DNA of 64,000 nt from Siphlonurus alternatus. Taxonomy: Eukaryota; Arthropoda; Insecta; Ephemeroptera; Siphlonuridae. The position numbers were made by a program, and so were the translations under genes. The first letter of the stretch is position 1. Each line of letters starts with the position of its first letter. Below the pieces are notes generated by a model. The model saw only the letters and a list, made by a program, of their open reading frames with translations, had not been told where the DNA came from and did not search any database. The stretch is taken from NCBI GenBank assembly GCA_949825025.1, contig OX463778.1, positions 9,910,733 to 9,974,732 on the forward strand, written 5' to 3'. Shown here one piece after another: positions 31,222-43,280 of this stretch.

Positions 31222-32795
31222 TATTACACCAAGTAGCCCAGTTTCCGACCCCTTTAAGACATTTCCTAATTTTAACCAATTTATCTGTCATTTTTAAAGT
31301 TCTTAAAAATTCAAGGAAATTATAAGCAAGTTCATGGTAATTTTTTAGTTCAATATATCAGATAATTTTATTTATTTATTTACATTTTTTTTTTTGAGCC
31401 CTTAAAAAGGAGATCAAGGTATTGAAGTTATCATTTTATGAAAAGGCTGATTCTGATTTGGTTAATGGGTTACAATTTTCATTTTTTACTTTTATTGCCT
31501 ATAAAAAAGGAGCCCAAAAGCAGGCCATGCAGAATCAAAACTGGGCTATGCACTGTACTGCTGAAGCATTTACTTCGTCATTCAATAAATCTTACTGTAG
31601 AAATAATACAAAACTAAATAATACATTGTACATTGATTATACTGTATGCATACTATGATACATAGAAAAGATGCTGTATAGTGCATAGCCCAGTTTTGGA
31701 TTTTAGGCCTGTTTTGGTTCCGACCTGCTTTTAGGCTCCTTATAGGCAAAAGAAGTAAAAAAAAAAAAAAAAAAAAAAAACAAAGAAAATTGTAACTGAT
31801 TAATCAAACCCTAGCTCCCTTTCATGAAAATAACAACTGCAATACCTTGATAATTTTTTTACTTATGGTTCAAAAAAAAATTAAACACACATAAAAACAG
31901 TGTTTTTTTATAAAAAATATATATATTCGTTTATTTGTTACACCGTTATAAAACATCACAAAACGTTTAAATAACATCAGAGACCCTACAGAGACCTCGA
32001 AGATTACTCTACAAAAGGTTGGACGATAAGGTTCACATTTTCGTCCAGTTCGCGCAGGACCAATCAGAGAGAACTGTCACTCTCGAGCCTATTTCGTGGC
32101 AGTCATCAGTGATTGGTCGTGACGTCACAGGCCCTAACAAAAGCTGCGCCAAGATGGAGGAGCGTCAAACTTTATGTAGAGTAATCTTGAGAGACCTCCG
32201 TGTCTTATGGCCAGAAATTTGACCAGCTTGGCCGAGCTTCACTGTAACTGAGAGTGGTGGCGCCACTGAATCACAGCGGCATGGCCTGGTTCCCGCTGGC
32301 TGAGCGAGCAATTTCAGCCCATTTCAGCCAGCAAGAACCGGGCCGTGTTAAACATTTAGCAGCGGCGCCACTCTAGAAACTCTGATCAAATCCCTGGCCA
32401 TAAGACACGGAGGTCTCTGTAGGGTCTCTGAAATAACATGATGGGTCCAAAACCTGCACTTTTTTTTTAAAAATCATTGCCTCCACACAAAAATTTTTTT
32501 TACTCAAATAGATTCTCTGGTATGATTTTTTTTTTTTTTTTTCCAAGGATACACCCCTAAGAGCTTACAGCTCGCGGCGGGGTACTGGGTAGGGATAAGG
32601 TAGGGAACGGATAGTGGATAGTCTGATATCAGACTCAGAAAACTGAAATCATGATGAACTTAACCGCTACATTATGCATACTGTACCAATAAACATGTTT
32701 ATAATTTTGTTAAATTTTTAAGAGTTTATGGAAGATAAAAATTGTTAAAAGTGCGAAATGTTAAAGGGGGTCCGAAACCGGGCTACGTGGTGTAC
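31222..32795. mobile_element. Composite element with inverted ends and nested foldbacks
   Basis: The left end TACACCAAGTAGCCCAGTTT..CCGACCCC and right end GGGGGTCCGAAACCGGGCTA..TGGTGTACA are inverted copies. Inside are inverted arms with AATTGTAACTGATTAATC / GGTTAATGGGTTACAATTTT (31425-31560 and 31680-31860). Two adjacent palindromes follow, 31992-32203 (GATTACTCTACA..) and 32196-32428 (GAGACCTCCGTGTCTTATGG..). The latter has a fragment at 49205-49230. Confidence 0.5.
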
Positions 32796-33342
32796 ATAGT
32801 ATGAATATGCATACCTTGAATTATGAATATAACACGGCGGCGGGGAAAATGGCTGGCTGCTGACGGCTGCAGCACGTCTAGACACTCTAGACCAAAATAA
32901 GCGTCTAGACGTCTAGACGCTGCAGTGTGGTTGAGAAGGTCAGCAACGCAAAACTTTCGTCGAATTATCAGCAAATAAGTACGTGATATTTACAATGATT
33001 ACAATTAAATTGATAGAATATAGATTTAGTAATCATAATAAGCAAACGAAAAGTTAAAGCTTAAATACCTACCAACTGAATTAAACAGAAACACAAGTGA
33101 GCACAAATTTAGCGTGGTTTATATCGCCATCTTGGATTTTTTTTTTCTATTTTAGGATATTTTACTAGTTTTAGGAATATTTTTATTACCAACCTAAATA
33201 TTTAAAAAACAAACATACTACTAAAATAAAAATTATATAAAATTTTTGTTTCATTCTAGTTGAAACATAATTATAACTATTTATATTATTGTAGACCAGT
33301 ATTATTGATTATTTTTCTCGAGTAATTATTTGCATACGATTC

Positions 33343-34062
33343 CTACAGGGCTATTCTCCTATAATTGGGGGTATAGGCGCCCCTGTCTGACTTATGGCGC
33401 TAAATACTGAATTCTGATTGGCCTAAAAGTGGATATTGGAATTGCTCTGATTGGCTTAAAAGTGGATTTTGGAATTGCTCTGATTGGCCAAAATAAAGTT
33501 GTTGATTTTTTTCTAATTGGCTGAAATTTTAATTGTTGGAACTTTCAAGTGATTTCATTGGTTAAAGAATATCCACTTTTAACCCAATCAGAGAGTTGCA
33601 ATAAAAAAACACTTTTTGCCCATAATTTAATTTTAAAAAAGACTTTTTATATTATGAAAATTATTTAAAAAATCATAAATTGTAGAAAATAGTGTTATAA
33701 ATTGTTACATTTATTTATTTCAAAAATATTAATTATTTATACAGGGCCCAAGCGCAAAATTTCAACAATAGGAATTTGCAACTGAAAAATCAACAAACTC
33801 TGATCAGCCAATCAGAAGCATCCAACTTTTAATGCTTCAAAATCAATGATTTCACTGAGTGAATGTCTCCATCGTCTCAAAAATCGTTCTTTTCGCCCTT
33901 TAAAACCCCTTGGTGCATTTGGTTAAGAATGTAAATCCTCTGGAGCTCCAGAAAAAGTATCGAAAAAATTGATTTTAACATTGAGTTACGTATCCCCGAC
34001 GGTGAAAATATCCACTTTTTCCGATGCGCTTATACCCGATAACAATAGGAGAATAACCCTGG
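33343..34062. mobile_element. AGGGCTATTCTCCTAT element with an internal tandem repeat
   Basis: The ends CAGGGCTATTCTCCTATAATT and ATAGGAGAATAACCCTG are inverted. Inside, a unit of about 34 bp (TCTGATTGGCYTAAAAGTGG) is tandemly repeated at 33413-33530 and appears inverted at about 33570-33600. No coding frame is seen. Confidence 0.55.
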
Positions 34063-34305
34063 ATTAATTCCTATACATGACAATCAGAAGCTGATAGAGT
34101 AGACGCCCGATAGGTATTATAGGCAACCCTTCGATCAGCACAGTGATGTGGGCGGTATATATCTAGGAGCTAGCTAAAATAAGCTATATATAATATACAG
34201 TCATTATAATATATACTGTCACCGTAAAACGCAGTAAATAAATATGCTATTGATGTAGAGTTAGTTATTACAGGTTACGATGTAGTGCTATAGTCTGACA
34301 CGAGT

Positions 34306-35042
34306 TTAAGGGTAAGATAACACGAACAATCGATTGTTGTTAGTCCCATTTGATTAACATTTAACATGTAAACCTTAGCAACCTCATAATGATTCTGAAA
34401 TTTTTTTGAGAGACAGTTCTTGGCATTAAAAAAAAATATGGAAAAAATTTCAAAACAATCGGACGATCCAATGAAATTTTTATACGAAAAAATTGCATTA
34501 TTAAACATTATTTCATTATTATTAGTATTTATTTAATTGAGAAAAAAAATAATCGTAATCCTGTTAAGGTAGAGATAACATGGATCAGCTGACCTAATGC
34601 TAAAAAAATCTAAGTCATGAAAATTACGAAAAAAAAAAATAATAAAATGTTCTCCTCTACATCGCCTATCAGTATAGCTAAATTATCAAGAATACAAAAC
34701 TGAGCTAGTTTTCGAGTTATTAATTTTTAAAGTTGTTGAATGTTGACTAATTTAACATGGAGATGGAGAAATGAAACTTCCATGCTAAATTAGTCAACAT
34801 TAAAAATTAATAACTCGAATATCAGGTACATGATAGGGGATAATGTAGAGGAGAATATTCTATTATTATTTTTTTTTTTCATAATTTTCATGAATGAGAT
34901 TTTTTTTAGCATTGGGTCAGCTGATTCGTGTTATCTTTACCTTAACAGGATTACGATTATTTTTTCTCAATTAAATAAATACTAATAATAATGAAATAAT
35001 GTTTAATAATGTAATTTTTTCTTATAAAAATTTCATTTCTTA
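34306..35042. repeat. TTAA foldback lodged at the centre of a larger palindrome
   Basis: A half copy of the TTAAGGGTAAGATAACACGAA family opens at 34306. Within it, 34564-34945 is a TTAAGG-ended foldback (arms TGTTCTCCTCTAC, GTTGACTAATTTAACATGG). The sequence on both sides (AATAATCGTAATCCTG at the left, CAGGATTACGATTATT at the right) continues the same inverted symmetry out to about 34470 and 35042. Confidence 0.6.
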
Positions 35043-36117
35043 TTTTTTTATTAAATGTTGTCTTTAAAAATTTATATTAGATTCTGGTTGATGCCTAATT
35101 TTGTACATATATTATAGTATATATATACCATGATCGATTTATTTGATGTTCATGCAGTTCTGATCACCCTATAATTACGACACATCGGTATAATTGGCTT
35201 GAGCGCGCATATGAGAAACCTCTCGAGCGGTATAACAGATCAAAGATCCCAATTTTTTTATTATTGTTTTATTTTTTTTTTTTTTAGCCATGCAATATTT
35301 CTTTGATTACTATCGCATATTTGCTGCTAAATAATGTACTGCCGGTACACGCAAACCTGGGAAAATAAGCTATATATTTTTCTCATCCTGGAGTAGTTAA
35401 CGTTTTCTTATATTTTGTATACTCGTACACTTTTACAACTTGTTTTTGTTTTATTGTTTTATTTTTATGTTTGAATTTTCACATTAATGGTATAAAATGC
35501 TGAAGTGAATAATTAATAAATAAATAGCTCCCATGTATATCGACTTGTTCCTGGTAAACTTATAATTTATAATAAAATACATAGTCGCGATTCATGAACG
35601 AATTAAGTTATCCAGATTTCTCACTTAATTAATTCGATCAACGTTTAGTACGTGCCATCGAGTTAGAGTGGCGCTAACTGCGTGGTTAGTAAGAAACCTG
35701 TTGTTGTCGTTGTTCGAACGTGAGATCTCGAATCACGATTGTTTACATGCATGCACCACTTAATTTTCAAAAGACAAAGATAAAAGACAGTCATATTTTT
35801 ATTAAAGTAAAATAAAAGTGCTTGTCTTCATTCCTCAGATGCTTCAATATATTTAGTCAATCTTTGTTAGTATATTCACTGATGAATGTAATTAAAATTT
35901 TGTTAATCTGCTCAATGAAACCATATTACAGGAAAGGTCTTCGAAGTGTTGTTCAAATTATTCCCGCATGTCAAATACCACAAGCTCATTGGTTCTGTTG
36001 AACCAATGAGCTTGCGGGTACTGCCGATCGCACAGTCCCCGATCGCTCCAAAATCACACGGCTTGAGTGGGAGTTGAAGAGGAGAAGAATGAGGGTGGGA
36101 ACACTGCTTTTAGTGAG
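35043..36117. other. Intergenic, no gene seen
   Basis: AT-rich DNA. A short hairpin at 35979-36018 (CACAAGCTCATTGGTTC / GAACCAATGAGCTTG) and a TGATAAGAAACCTG-like end of a foldback near 35590-35700 are the only structures noted. Confidence 0.4.
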
Positions 36118-38502
36118 GGTTCTTAGCTTACAAAAATGACCAAGTCGTGCACTTTGTGATAAAAGCACCGAACTTGGTACATCGATAGAATTGACCAAGA
36201 CGATCATTTTGAGGGATGTATATAGCCCAGCGCGCAACCTGACCTGGTGACCTCTGGTGACCTTTCAAAATGGCGGCCGTGACCTTTATGAAATTAATTT
36301 TTAATTTAAAAACTGTTGCAGATAAATTAAAATTTTAAACTGAAAGTGGTTCACGATCATTTATTGCATGTTCTGTAATTTTTTCAAAATGCTGCGTTGC
36401 CAAATTAGTGCATAAATTAAATATATTCATGAAAATTGGGACCATTTTTCACATAACATGACGTGCAAGTATCCGCGATGCCGAAGTTGGCTATTTATAA
36501 GTCGAGAGGCTCAGCAGATTGAATGAAGGTGGACTCAGGATAATAGTAAGATATTTTTTACCGCAGATTATATTTGACCTGGTGACCTCTAATGACCTTT
36601 CAAAATGGCGCCTGAAAACTATTCGATTTGATATATTAGCAAATTACGAAGCTAAATGAAATGAAATTGCTGGAAATTGATTTATTTTTACTTTCAAGTG
36701 GTCCCGAATTTTTTCCAAAATCTGTGTTGCCATATAAACACATTTACAGTGCATGTTGCCAAATTTACAACAAATGACAATTAATGTAGTAGTATATTAT
36801 CACTAACCCTACCTCGGCATTAAATGTGTATAATGTATTTAATTACAGTATATGCACAATAAATTGACATCATTGACATCATTGTGCAACTTTTTAAACC
36901 CAGATTTTTTCGGGGGGGGGGGAGGGAGGAGAGAGTGGGGAATGAAGTGTTAATATTCTCTGTAAATTAATTAACACCATTGGATGGGCAACTGAATGAT
37001 TTCTTCGCTGTTGCTCTTATTCATATTATACAAAGACAAAAAAAAAAAAAAAATGTAATGCGTAGAATCGAAACTGGAAGACTCGTACAATGAGGATTCA
37101 AATAATTTTATTATTTTTTTTTTTACTTAAATGAAATATACGTATATAATATATGTATATTTTTTTTTGGCTGTCAGCATATATATTTTAAATAAAGATA
37201 ATAATATATTATATTTATGCTTTCAACTCATAATTGATAATTAGTAATTAATGTGGAATCGTATATATATATATATATATATATTAGTTATTTATACTGC
37301 ATGGATTATAGGTGTATAGATGTATAATATATAATATACTGATTGTCTGATAATACATTTACAACAAAACTTTCACGGTTGTATGTAGGGTTCACAATTT
37401 GACTATATAGCTAATATTTTTATTTCTATATAGTTGGCATAAATATATTAAAAAGAATAAAATGTAATTAATGTATACGAAAATTATATTTTGTTTATTT
37501 CCTTTATATGACATGATACATCAATGAACATTAGACAAATAGCTTACAATTTATTATTATGTTCGAGTATTTACTATTTACATGAATTAAATTACCATCT
37601 ACCACATTATTATACTTTCCAAGTTTACATTACCATACAGCTACAAAGACTATGTTGCCATCATGCCATGCGTGCAATAATATTTGAGCCCTTATACTGT
37701 ATACTTGGCCTCCCTTCACCTTATTTTTCTATAAGGATTCAAGAATTGGGCGTGATGAGATTGCCAGAAAAATTATGTTTATAATGTTCTAATAGCCACC
37801 CACTGCAATAGCCACCCACTCACGCGTACTTGCCTGGCAAAAATATTTTTATTTGATTTATTGGTAAATAACATGAAGACAAATGACAATAATCACAAAT
37901 ACAAGATGGAAATATACAGTTAAATTTAATTAGTATATCAGTATCAAAGAAAAGGTGCAATGAAAATATTTTTTATCCTATACATTTTTTAAAAAGATAT
38001 AATTTTGTATTTTGTTTAAATTTTCTGTGTATAGATAATTATATAATAGATAAATTATAAAATTGTATACTGTTAACAGTGCGTGTGATGGCAAAAAGTT
38101 CATACATTCGACCATATAACAAAATAAAAGTATACGCGCGATTCAGAAGTCATGTATTTTTTTTTTCTATTGTTTTTTTAAATTTATTTTTTAAGAAATA
38201 TGGTAACATAATAATCATTCTACATCCATGTATATATTTGATTATTTATAAGAATTACGTTCTATAATAATATATTATTTTAAAAGTTGCTATATATATA
38301 CCATGCCATTATAGCCTATATATATTATATCTATATTATAGCTCAACTGGTTGACTATATTTTTTTGGTCCTCTGAAATATTCTTAAGGTTTAAAAAGTT
38401 GCACAATGATGTCAATTTATTGTGCATATATACTCTAATTAAGTACATTATACACGTACATTTAATGCCGAGGTAGAGTTAGTGATAATATACTACATTA
38501 AT

Positions 38503-39404
38503 GGGGTAGTGACCAAAAAAAAAAGTTTCAAGTTTTTGTCAATATTTCAAAAGGCACGAGAATTTCATAAAGAACAAGCCCTATTACAGCATTCTACGAC
38601 AATTTACTGATTTTATATGAATTTTTAAAACCTCTCAAAAATGACGTCATACCATTGAATCTTAAATGGAAAAATAGATCAGTTAAGGGCATTGGGTGTA
38701 GCACCGGTAGTTGGCAACACTGACGTATCTTCACCATGTTAATTTTTGATCATTGCTCCTCGGAGTAATTTTTATGCTAGAGCTAAGCTGATTGCTGTAG
38801 TATCAAGATAATTAGTAGCCCAAGTGCACAATTTGGCTAAATATAGCCTGATTTAAAGAAAAGTATTTTTTTTATATTTTAGAATAATTAATGCATGTAA
38901 ATTTAAAAAATTACTAAAAAATACTTTTCTTTAAATCAGGCTTTATTTAGCCAAATTGTGCACTTGGGCTACTAATTATCTTGATACTACAGCAATCAGC
39001 TTAGCTCTAGCATAAAAACTACTCCGAGGAGCAATGATCAAAAATTAACATGATGAAGATACGTCGGTGTTGCCAACTACCGGTGCTACACCCAATGCCC
39101 TTAACATTGCCAAATCCCATACTTAATATTGAAATGTAACCAAAATTTCATTTGCAAGGTTTTTAGGTGCTAGAATCACGATAATGAAGGTTTCAAATTT
39201 CCACCTCAATAACTTTTCATTTTAGCAATGTTAACTGATGCATTTTCCCATTTAAGATTCAATGGTATGACGTCATCAAAAAAAGTTTTAAAAATTCATA
39301 TAAAATCAGCAAATTGTCGTAGAATGCTCTAATAGGGCTCATTCTTCATAGAATTCACAGTACTTTTTACTAGTATTGCTAACTCAAATACCGGTCAGTA
39401 CCCC
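38503..39404. mobile_element. GGGGTAGTGACC foldback, nested level 2
   Basis: Ends GGGGTAGTGACC and GGTCAGTACCCC. AT dinucleotides flank both ends; the uninterrupted left arm of the host element supplies the empty site ACATTAATTGTCATTTG. The inner arms include CATTGAATCTTAAATGG and AATTTCATAAAGAA-like sequence in mirror order. It is in turn broken by the element at 38683-39104. Confidence 0.75.
38683..39104. mobile_element. TTAA-flanked foldback, nested level 3
   Basis: Sequence TTAA|GGGCATTGGGTGTAGC ... GCTACACCCAATGCCC|TTAA. The partner arm of the host, near 39230, reads CAGTTAACATTGC without interruption, proving the TTAA duplication. The arms of about 190 bp (CAATTTGGCTAAATA, TGCTCCTCGGAGTA, AAGTATTTTTT) pair almost fully. 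Consistent with piggyBac/Kolobok-type insertion. Confidence 0.85.
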
Positions 39405-40276
39405 ATTGTCATTTGTTGTAAATTTGGCAACACTGTAAATGTGTTTATGTGGCAACACAGATTTTGGAAAAAAATCGGGACAACTTGAAAGTAAAAATAA
39501 ATCAATTTCCAGCAATTTCATTTCATTTAGCTTCGTAATTTGCTAATATATCAAATCGAATAGTTTTCAGGCGCCATTTTGAAAGGTCATTAGAGGTCAC
39601 CAGGTCAAATAATCTGCGGTAAAAAATATCTTACTATTATCCTGAGTCCACCTTCATTCAATCTGCTGAGCCTCTCGACTTATAAATAGCCAACTTCGGC
39701 ATCGCGGATACTTGCACGTCATTTATGTGAAAAATGGTCCCAATTTTCATGAATATATTAATTTATGCACTAATTTGGCAACGCAGCATTTTGAAAAAAT
39801 TACAGGACATGCAATAAATGATCGTGAACCACTTTCAGTTTAAAATTTTAATTTATCTGCAACAGTTTTTAAATTAAAAATTAATTTCATAAAGGTCACG
39901 GCCGCCATTTTGAAAGGTCACCAGGGGTCACCAGGTCAGGTTGCGCGCTGGGCTACATCCCTCAAAATGATCGTCTTGGTCAATTCTATCGATGTACCAA
40001 GTTCGGTGCTTTTATCACAAAGTGCACGACTTTAAGCTAAGAACCCAGACTATTTGGGCTACTGCTAGTAGTGGCAGTACCTTCCGCTGGGCAGCGTTGA
40101 GGGAATAAATTTACGCGGCAACGGCAAAAATTTCATGATTTTAAATGTTAGAACTGATAAAAATTTGCTGGAAAGTTCAGAAAAATTATAGGAATATTTG
40201 ATGTTTCTAATTGTGTGTTTATTTCCAAAATTTCTGGGGGGGCTGCAGTACCGCAGTACTATAGTACGAGCCGCCC

Positions 40277-40348
<72 letters not shown>

Positions 40349-40351
40349 CAT

Positions 40352-41381
40352 CAGAGTCTTCTGCGCGCAATGTTTCTAACAAAACATTGTTCAATGTCTG
40401 TCGCGTGGTGTAATTTTCGATTGTTGAACGCGAGAAAGGAAAAAAGTAAACAAACTCCGCTGTTTACAATTTTTTGCCGGTGGCGGCGCCACCAGCGAGC
40501 GGTAATTATCAAGGGAAGCATTATGAATAACATGAAAAACTAATAGAAATAATTAGAAAATTGAGGACATGTTTTCAAAAATCAAGTGAAATGGAAAAAA
40601 ACATCCGCGGCAATTTTATAGAAAAAATTAAGAATTTTTAACGGTTTTTTATCATTGAAACGGTCGAAGAAATGTGGAGCGATAACCATGGTGTAAGTAA
40701 ACTTACTTACATTAAGAGTATAAGTATACTCTTAATGTGTATATCATTTCTGTGTTCCCAAGGGCTTGTAAGCTCTAAAATCTTTTAGCTAGCAGTTCTG
40801 GCAGGACTTGGCTGCCCTTACCAGCCGCACCAGTGTCCATTTGTTGATTTATTTAAAAATAAAAAGCAATATAATAGGGTTTTAAAATTGTACCTTTGAA
40901 TTTCTTATATCCTGAAGATATAGCAGTAATTCGATAATTTACAAGTTTCTATGCTTTTAGACTTTAATGCTGGAGTGCCTGGAGTCCCATCTAACATCTA
41001 TGATTGCATAGAATCACATTAAAGGCAATGAAACGCCAACCTCAGTCTGCGTCGTCTTTTCTATGTGCTAAAAATAAGATAAAGTACCGTTATATTTACT
41101 AATAATTAATTTTTTACATTACCTGGATCAATGTAGTACGAAATAATGATATTTTTTTATACTTTTGGTGTGATATTTTGGAAGTTATCGTTACATTTAG
41201 GCGTCAACTCGCGAATTTCCTATGTTAAACAATGGCGCATAGTCAACAAAAACCGCTCGCTAGTGGCGCCTCTGGTCACTCTGGCGGGCGCAAAATGAAA
41301 CTAAAGCGTCACGCAATAATCGGGCCACGCGACAGACATTGAACAATGTTTTGTTAGAAACATTGCACGCAGAAGACTCTG
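40352..41381. mobile_element. hAT-like non-autonomous element, 1,030 bp
   Basis: Starts CAGAGTCTTCTGCGCGCAAT and ends with its near mirror GCACGCAGAAGACTCTG. An exact 8-bp duplication TTATACAT flanks it (40344-40351, 41382-41389). CAGAG ends and 8-bp duplications are the marks of hAT transposons. Inner paired blocks include AATGTCTGTCGCGTGG and GGCGCCACC-type sequence. No transposase frame; (TA)n tracts lie against both sides. Confidence 0.85.
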
Positions 41382-41383
41382 TT

Positions 41384-41443
<60 letters not shown>

Positions 41444-41805
41444 AATAAAATAAATATCCTTGACGCCGTTATTACCCTTTCGAGTGTGGTCAGGCCGATA
41501 TTTTAGCCTTTCCAGTAGGAGTTATCTTGCGACCGAGCTGGGGCTTACCAGGCTCCCAGAACCCTTTTCTGCATATAAAAATTAATCTGAGGTACTTTAA
41601 TTAACTTAATTCATCAGTTGGATTCAACTTAATAACCATGCAGCCTAAAATTATTTCACTGCAAATGAAATAAATGCGGGAAGTTAAAAAGCTCTAGTTC
41701 TCAGATTTTGCTACAGTATGTATAAACTATGTTGAACAAAATCATTATTTTTCAGAATATTAATTTCTCTTTTTTTAAGAAACACGCTACTCTTAAATTA
41801 ATAAT

Positions 41806-41811
41806 TTTATT
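41806..41811 (-). promoter_or_regulatory. Polyadenylation signal for MUTYH
   Basis: AATAAA on the minus strand about 200 bases after the MUTYH stop codon, a plausible 3' UTR end. Confidence 0.45.
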
Positions 41812-42007
41812 AAATGAAAGGATTTTGATGCTGTGTTGACATTTAATGTAATACTGTAGCATTTGTAATAATTGCTTATAATAAAATTATTACTTAAATG
41901 TACTCAGAAATATTTAAAATTAAGTCAAATAACTTTTAATGCTTATCTACACAATATATCTCTTAAGATTCATTATCCACCGTCAGGTCTCATGATCGAT
42001 GCAGAGT

Positions 42008-43249
42008 TCACTTCTTGGCCACTGACTTCGCTGCCTTGAAGAAGTCGGTGACAAGTTTGTTCTTCTTGCTGGCCGCAGCTGGGCTCTCGGAGGGCTTGCG
42101 ACGCTTGGCAGCCGGCTGTGGGACATGAGAGTCAGTCAGATCGGACCAGCAGTGTCGGTGCTGATCTGAGGCTTGGTTCTTGGAGGGGGGAAAGGGCTCT
42201 CAATGTTAAATTTGGTGTTCTAGGGGAGGGGGAAGTGGTGTACATAAAGGAGGGGGGAGTCTAGGCTCCTCGATATGAATTGGTTGCAGAGTACAAGGAA
42301 AAATATATGGGCAGTGAGTGGACCTAACTAGCTTTATCTATATCTCAACAATATCTTATAATCCTCCCCCAAATAACAAACCCCTGTCTTGCCAGATCAC
42401 TGAAAGGAGGGGAGTTATGCTTTGAATGTTTTGGGGCCTTTGGAAGTATTCGGGGTGACTCTAACTGTCCCCACCTCCCCCATAAAGACAGCTAGCCCTT
42501 GACATTAGTAAACTCTCACCTTTGAGTCTCCCTGGCTGTTGAAGAGCTTCAGCACCTGTGGCAGGGAAGATTAAATATCATTGATGGAATTGGAGAAATT
42601 ACAGAAAATCACAGAGCTCTAAAAAAATATTTATCAAACTAATTTGGCACTTCTTTCCTTACGTCAGAATAAAATAACTTATATAAACTAGTAAGGGCAA
42701 AATAAACAATTAATACAGGTAATAAAACCTGTCACAATTAATTATAAATTAGTGTCAGAAGAAAATGTGATAAGATACTTTTATAATGTAAAAGTATAAA
42801 TTAAATTAAAGCTGAAATTGCTAAATAGCACCCTAAGCAATGATACAATTATTGCTTGAATTAAAAATATGCATTACTTGGTTTACTTCGATAAAACGTT
42901 GATAAAAGAAAGTGTTGCAAAGACATGTACATTAATTATTACTGCTAAATTACGTCTTCTTTTCTTATGCAATAAATTTGATAAACAACAATGTTATTCT
43001 TGACATGTGCAAATTGAACTAAATTGTTTGATAATTGTAAATAATTGCAAATAATTACTGTTAATATCAAAATTGTTCATGACAGCTACAGAGTTTATTC
43101 TGAGACTGACTTAAAGGCATAAATAAGGAGAATATTTGAAGTATCGATCAACATTGCAAGGGCAGTTAGGGCATGAGCCGCAGAGGCTTTTATGCAACAA
43201 GCAAAAAAATAAATACAGTATTTAATAAATTTAAAATATTTCTATGGTA

Positions 43250-43280
<31 letters not shown>

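Larger units (their letters stand above)
36118..40046. mobile_element. Large inverted-repeat element with two further elements nested in its right arm
   Basis: The left arm 36118-36900 (GGGTTCTTAGCTTA to CAACTTTTTAAACC) is inverted in the right arm 38389-38502 plus 39405-40046. Signature sequence in both arms includes ACCAAGACGATCATTTTGAG and TGACCTTTCAAAATGGCG. The spacer 36901-38388 is AT-rich, with a G run (36912-36921) and a (TA)n tract. The right arm is broken by the 902-bp foldback at 38503-39404. No transposase is visible; short frames in the arms are fortuitous. Confidence 0.8.

Noticed and set aside
32783..32974. Minus-strand open frame with CTAGACGTCTAGACG hairpin
   Set aside because: It is a short palindrome-containing frame with no splice or family support.
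36118..36237. Open frame on the minus strand over the left arm of the large inverted repeat
   Set aside because: Repeat-derived, and its partner arm does not keep the frame.
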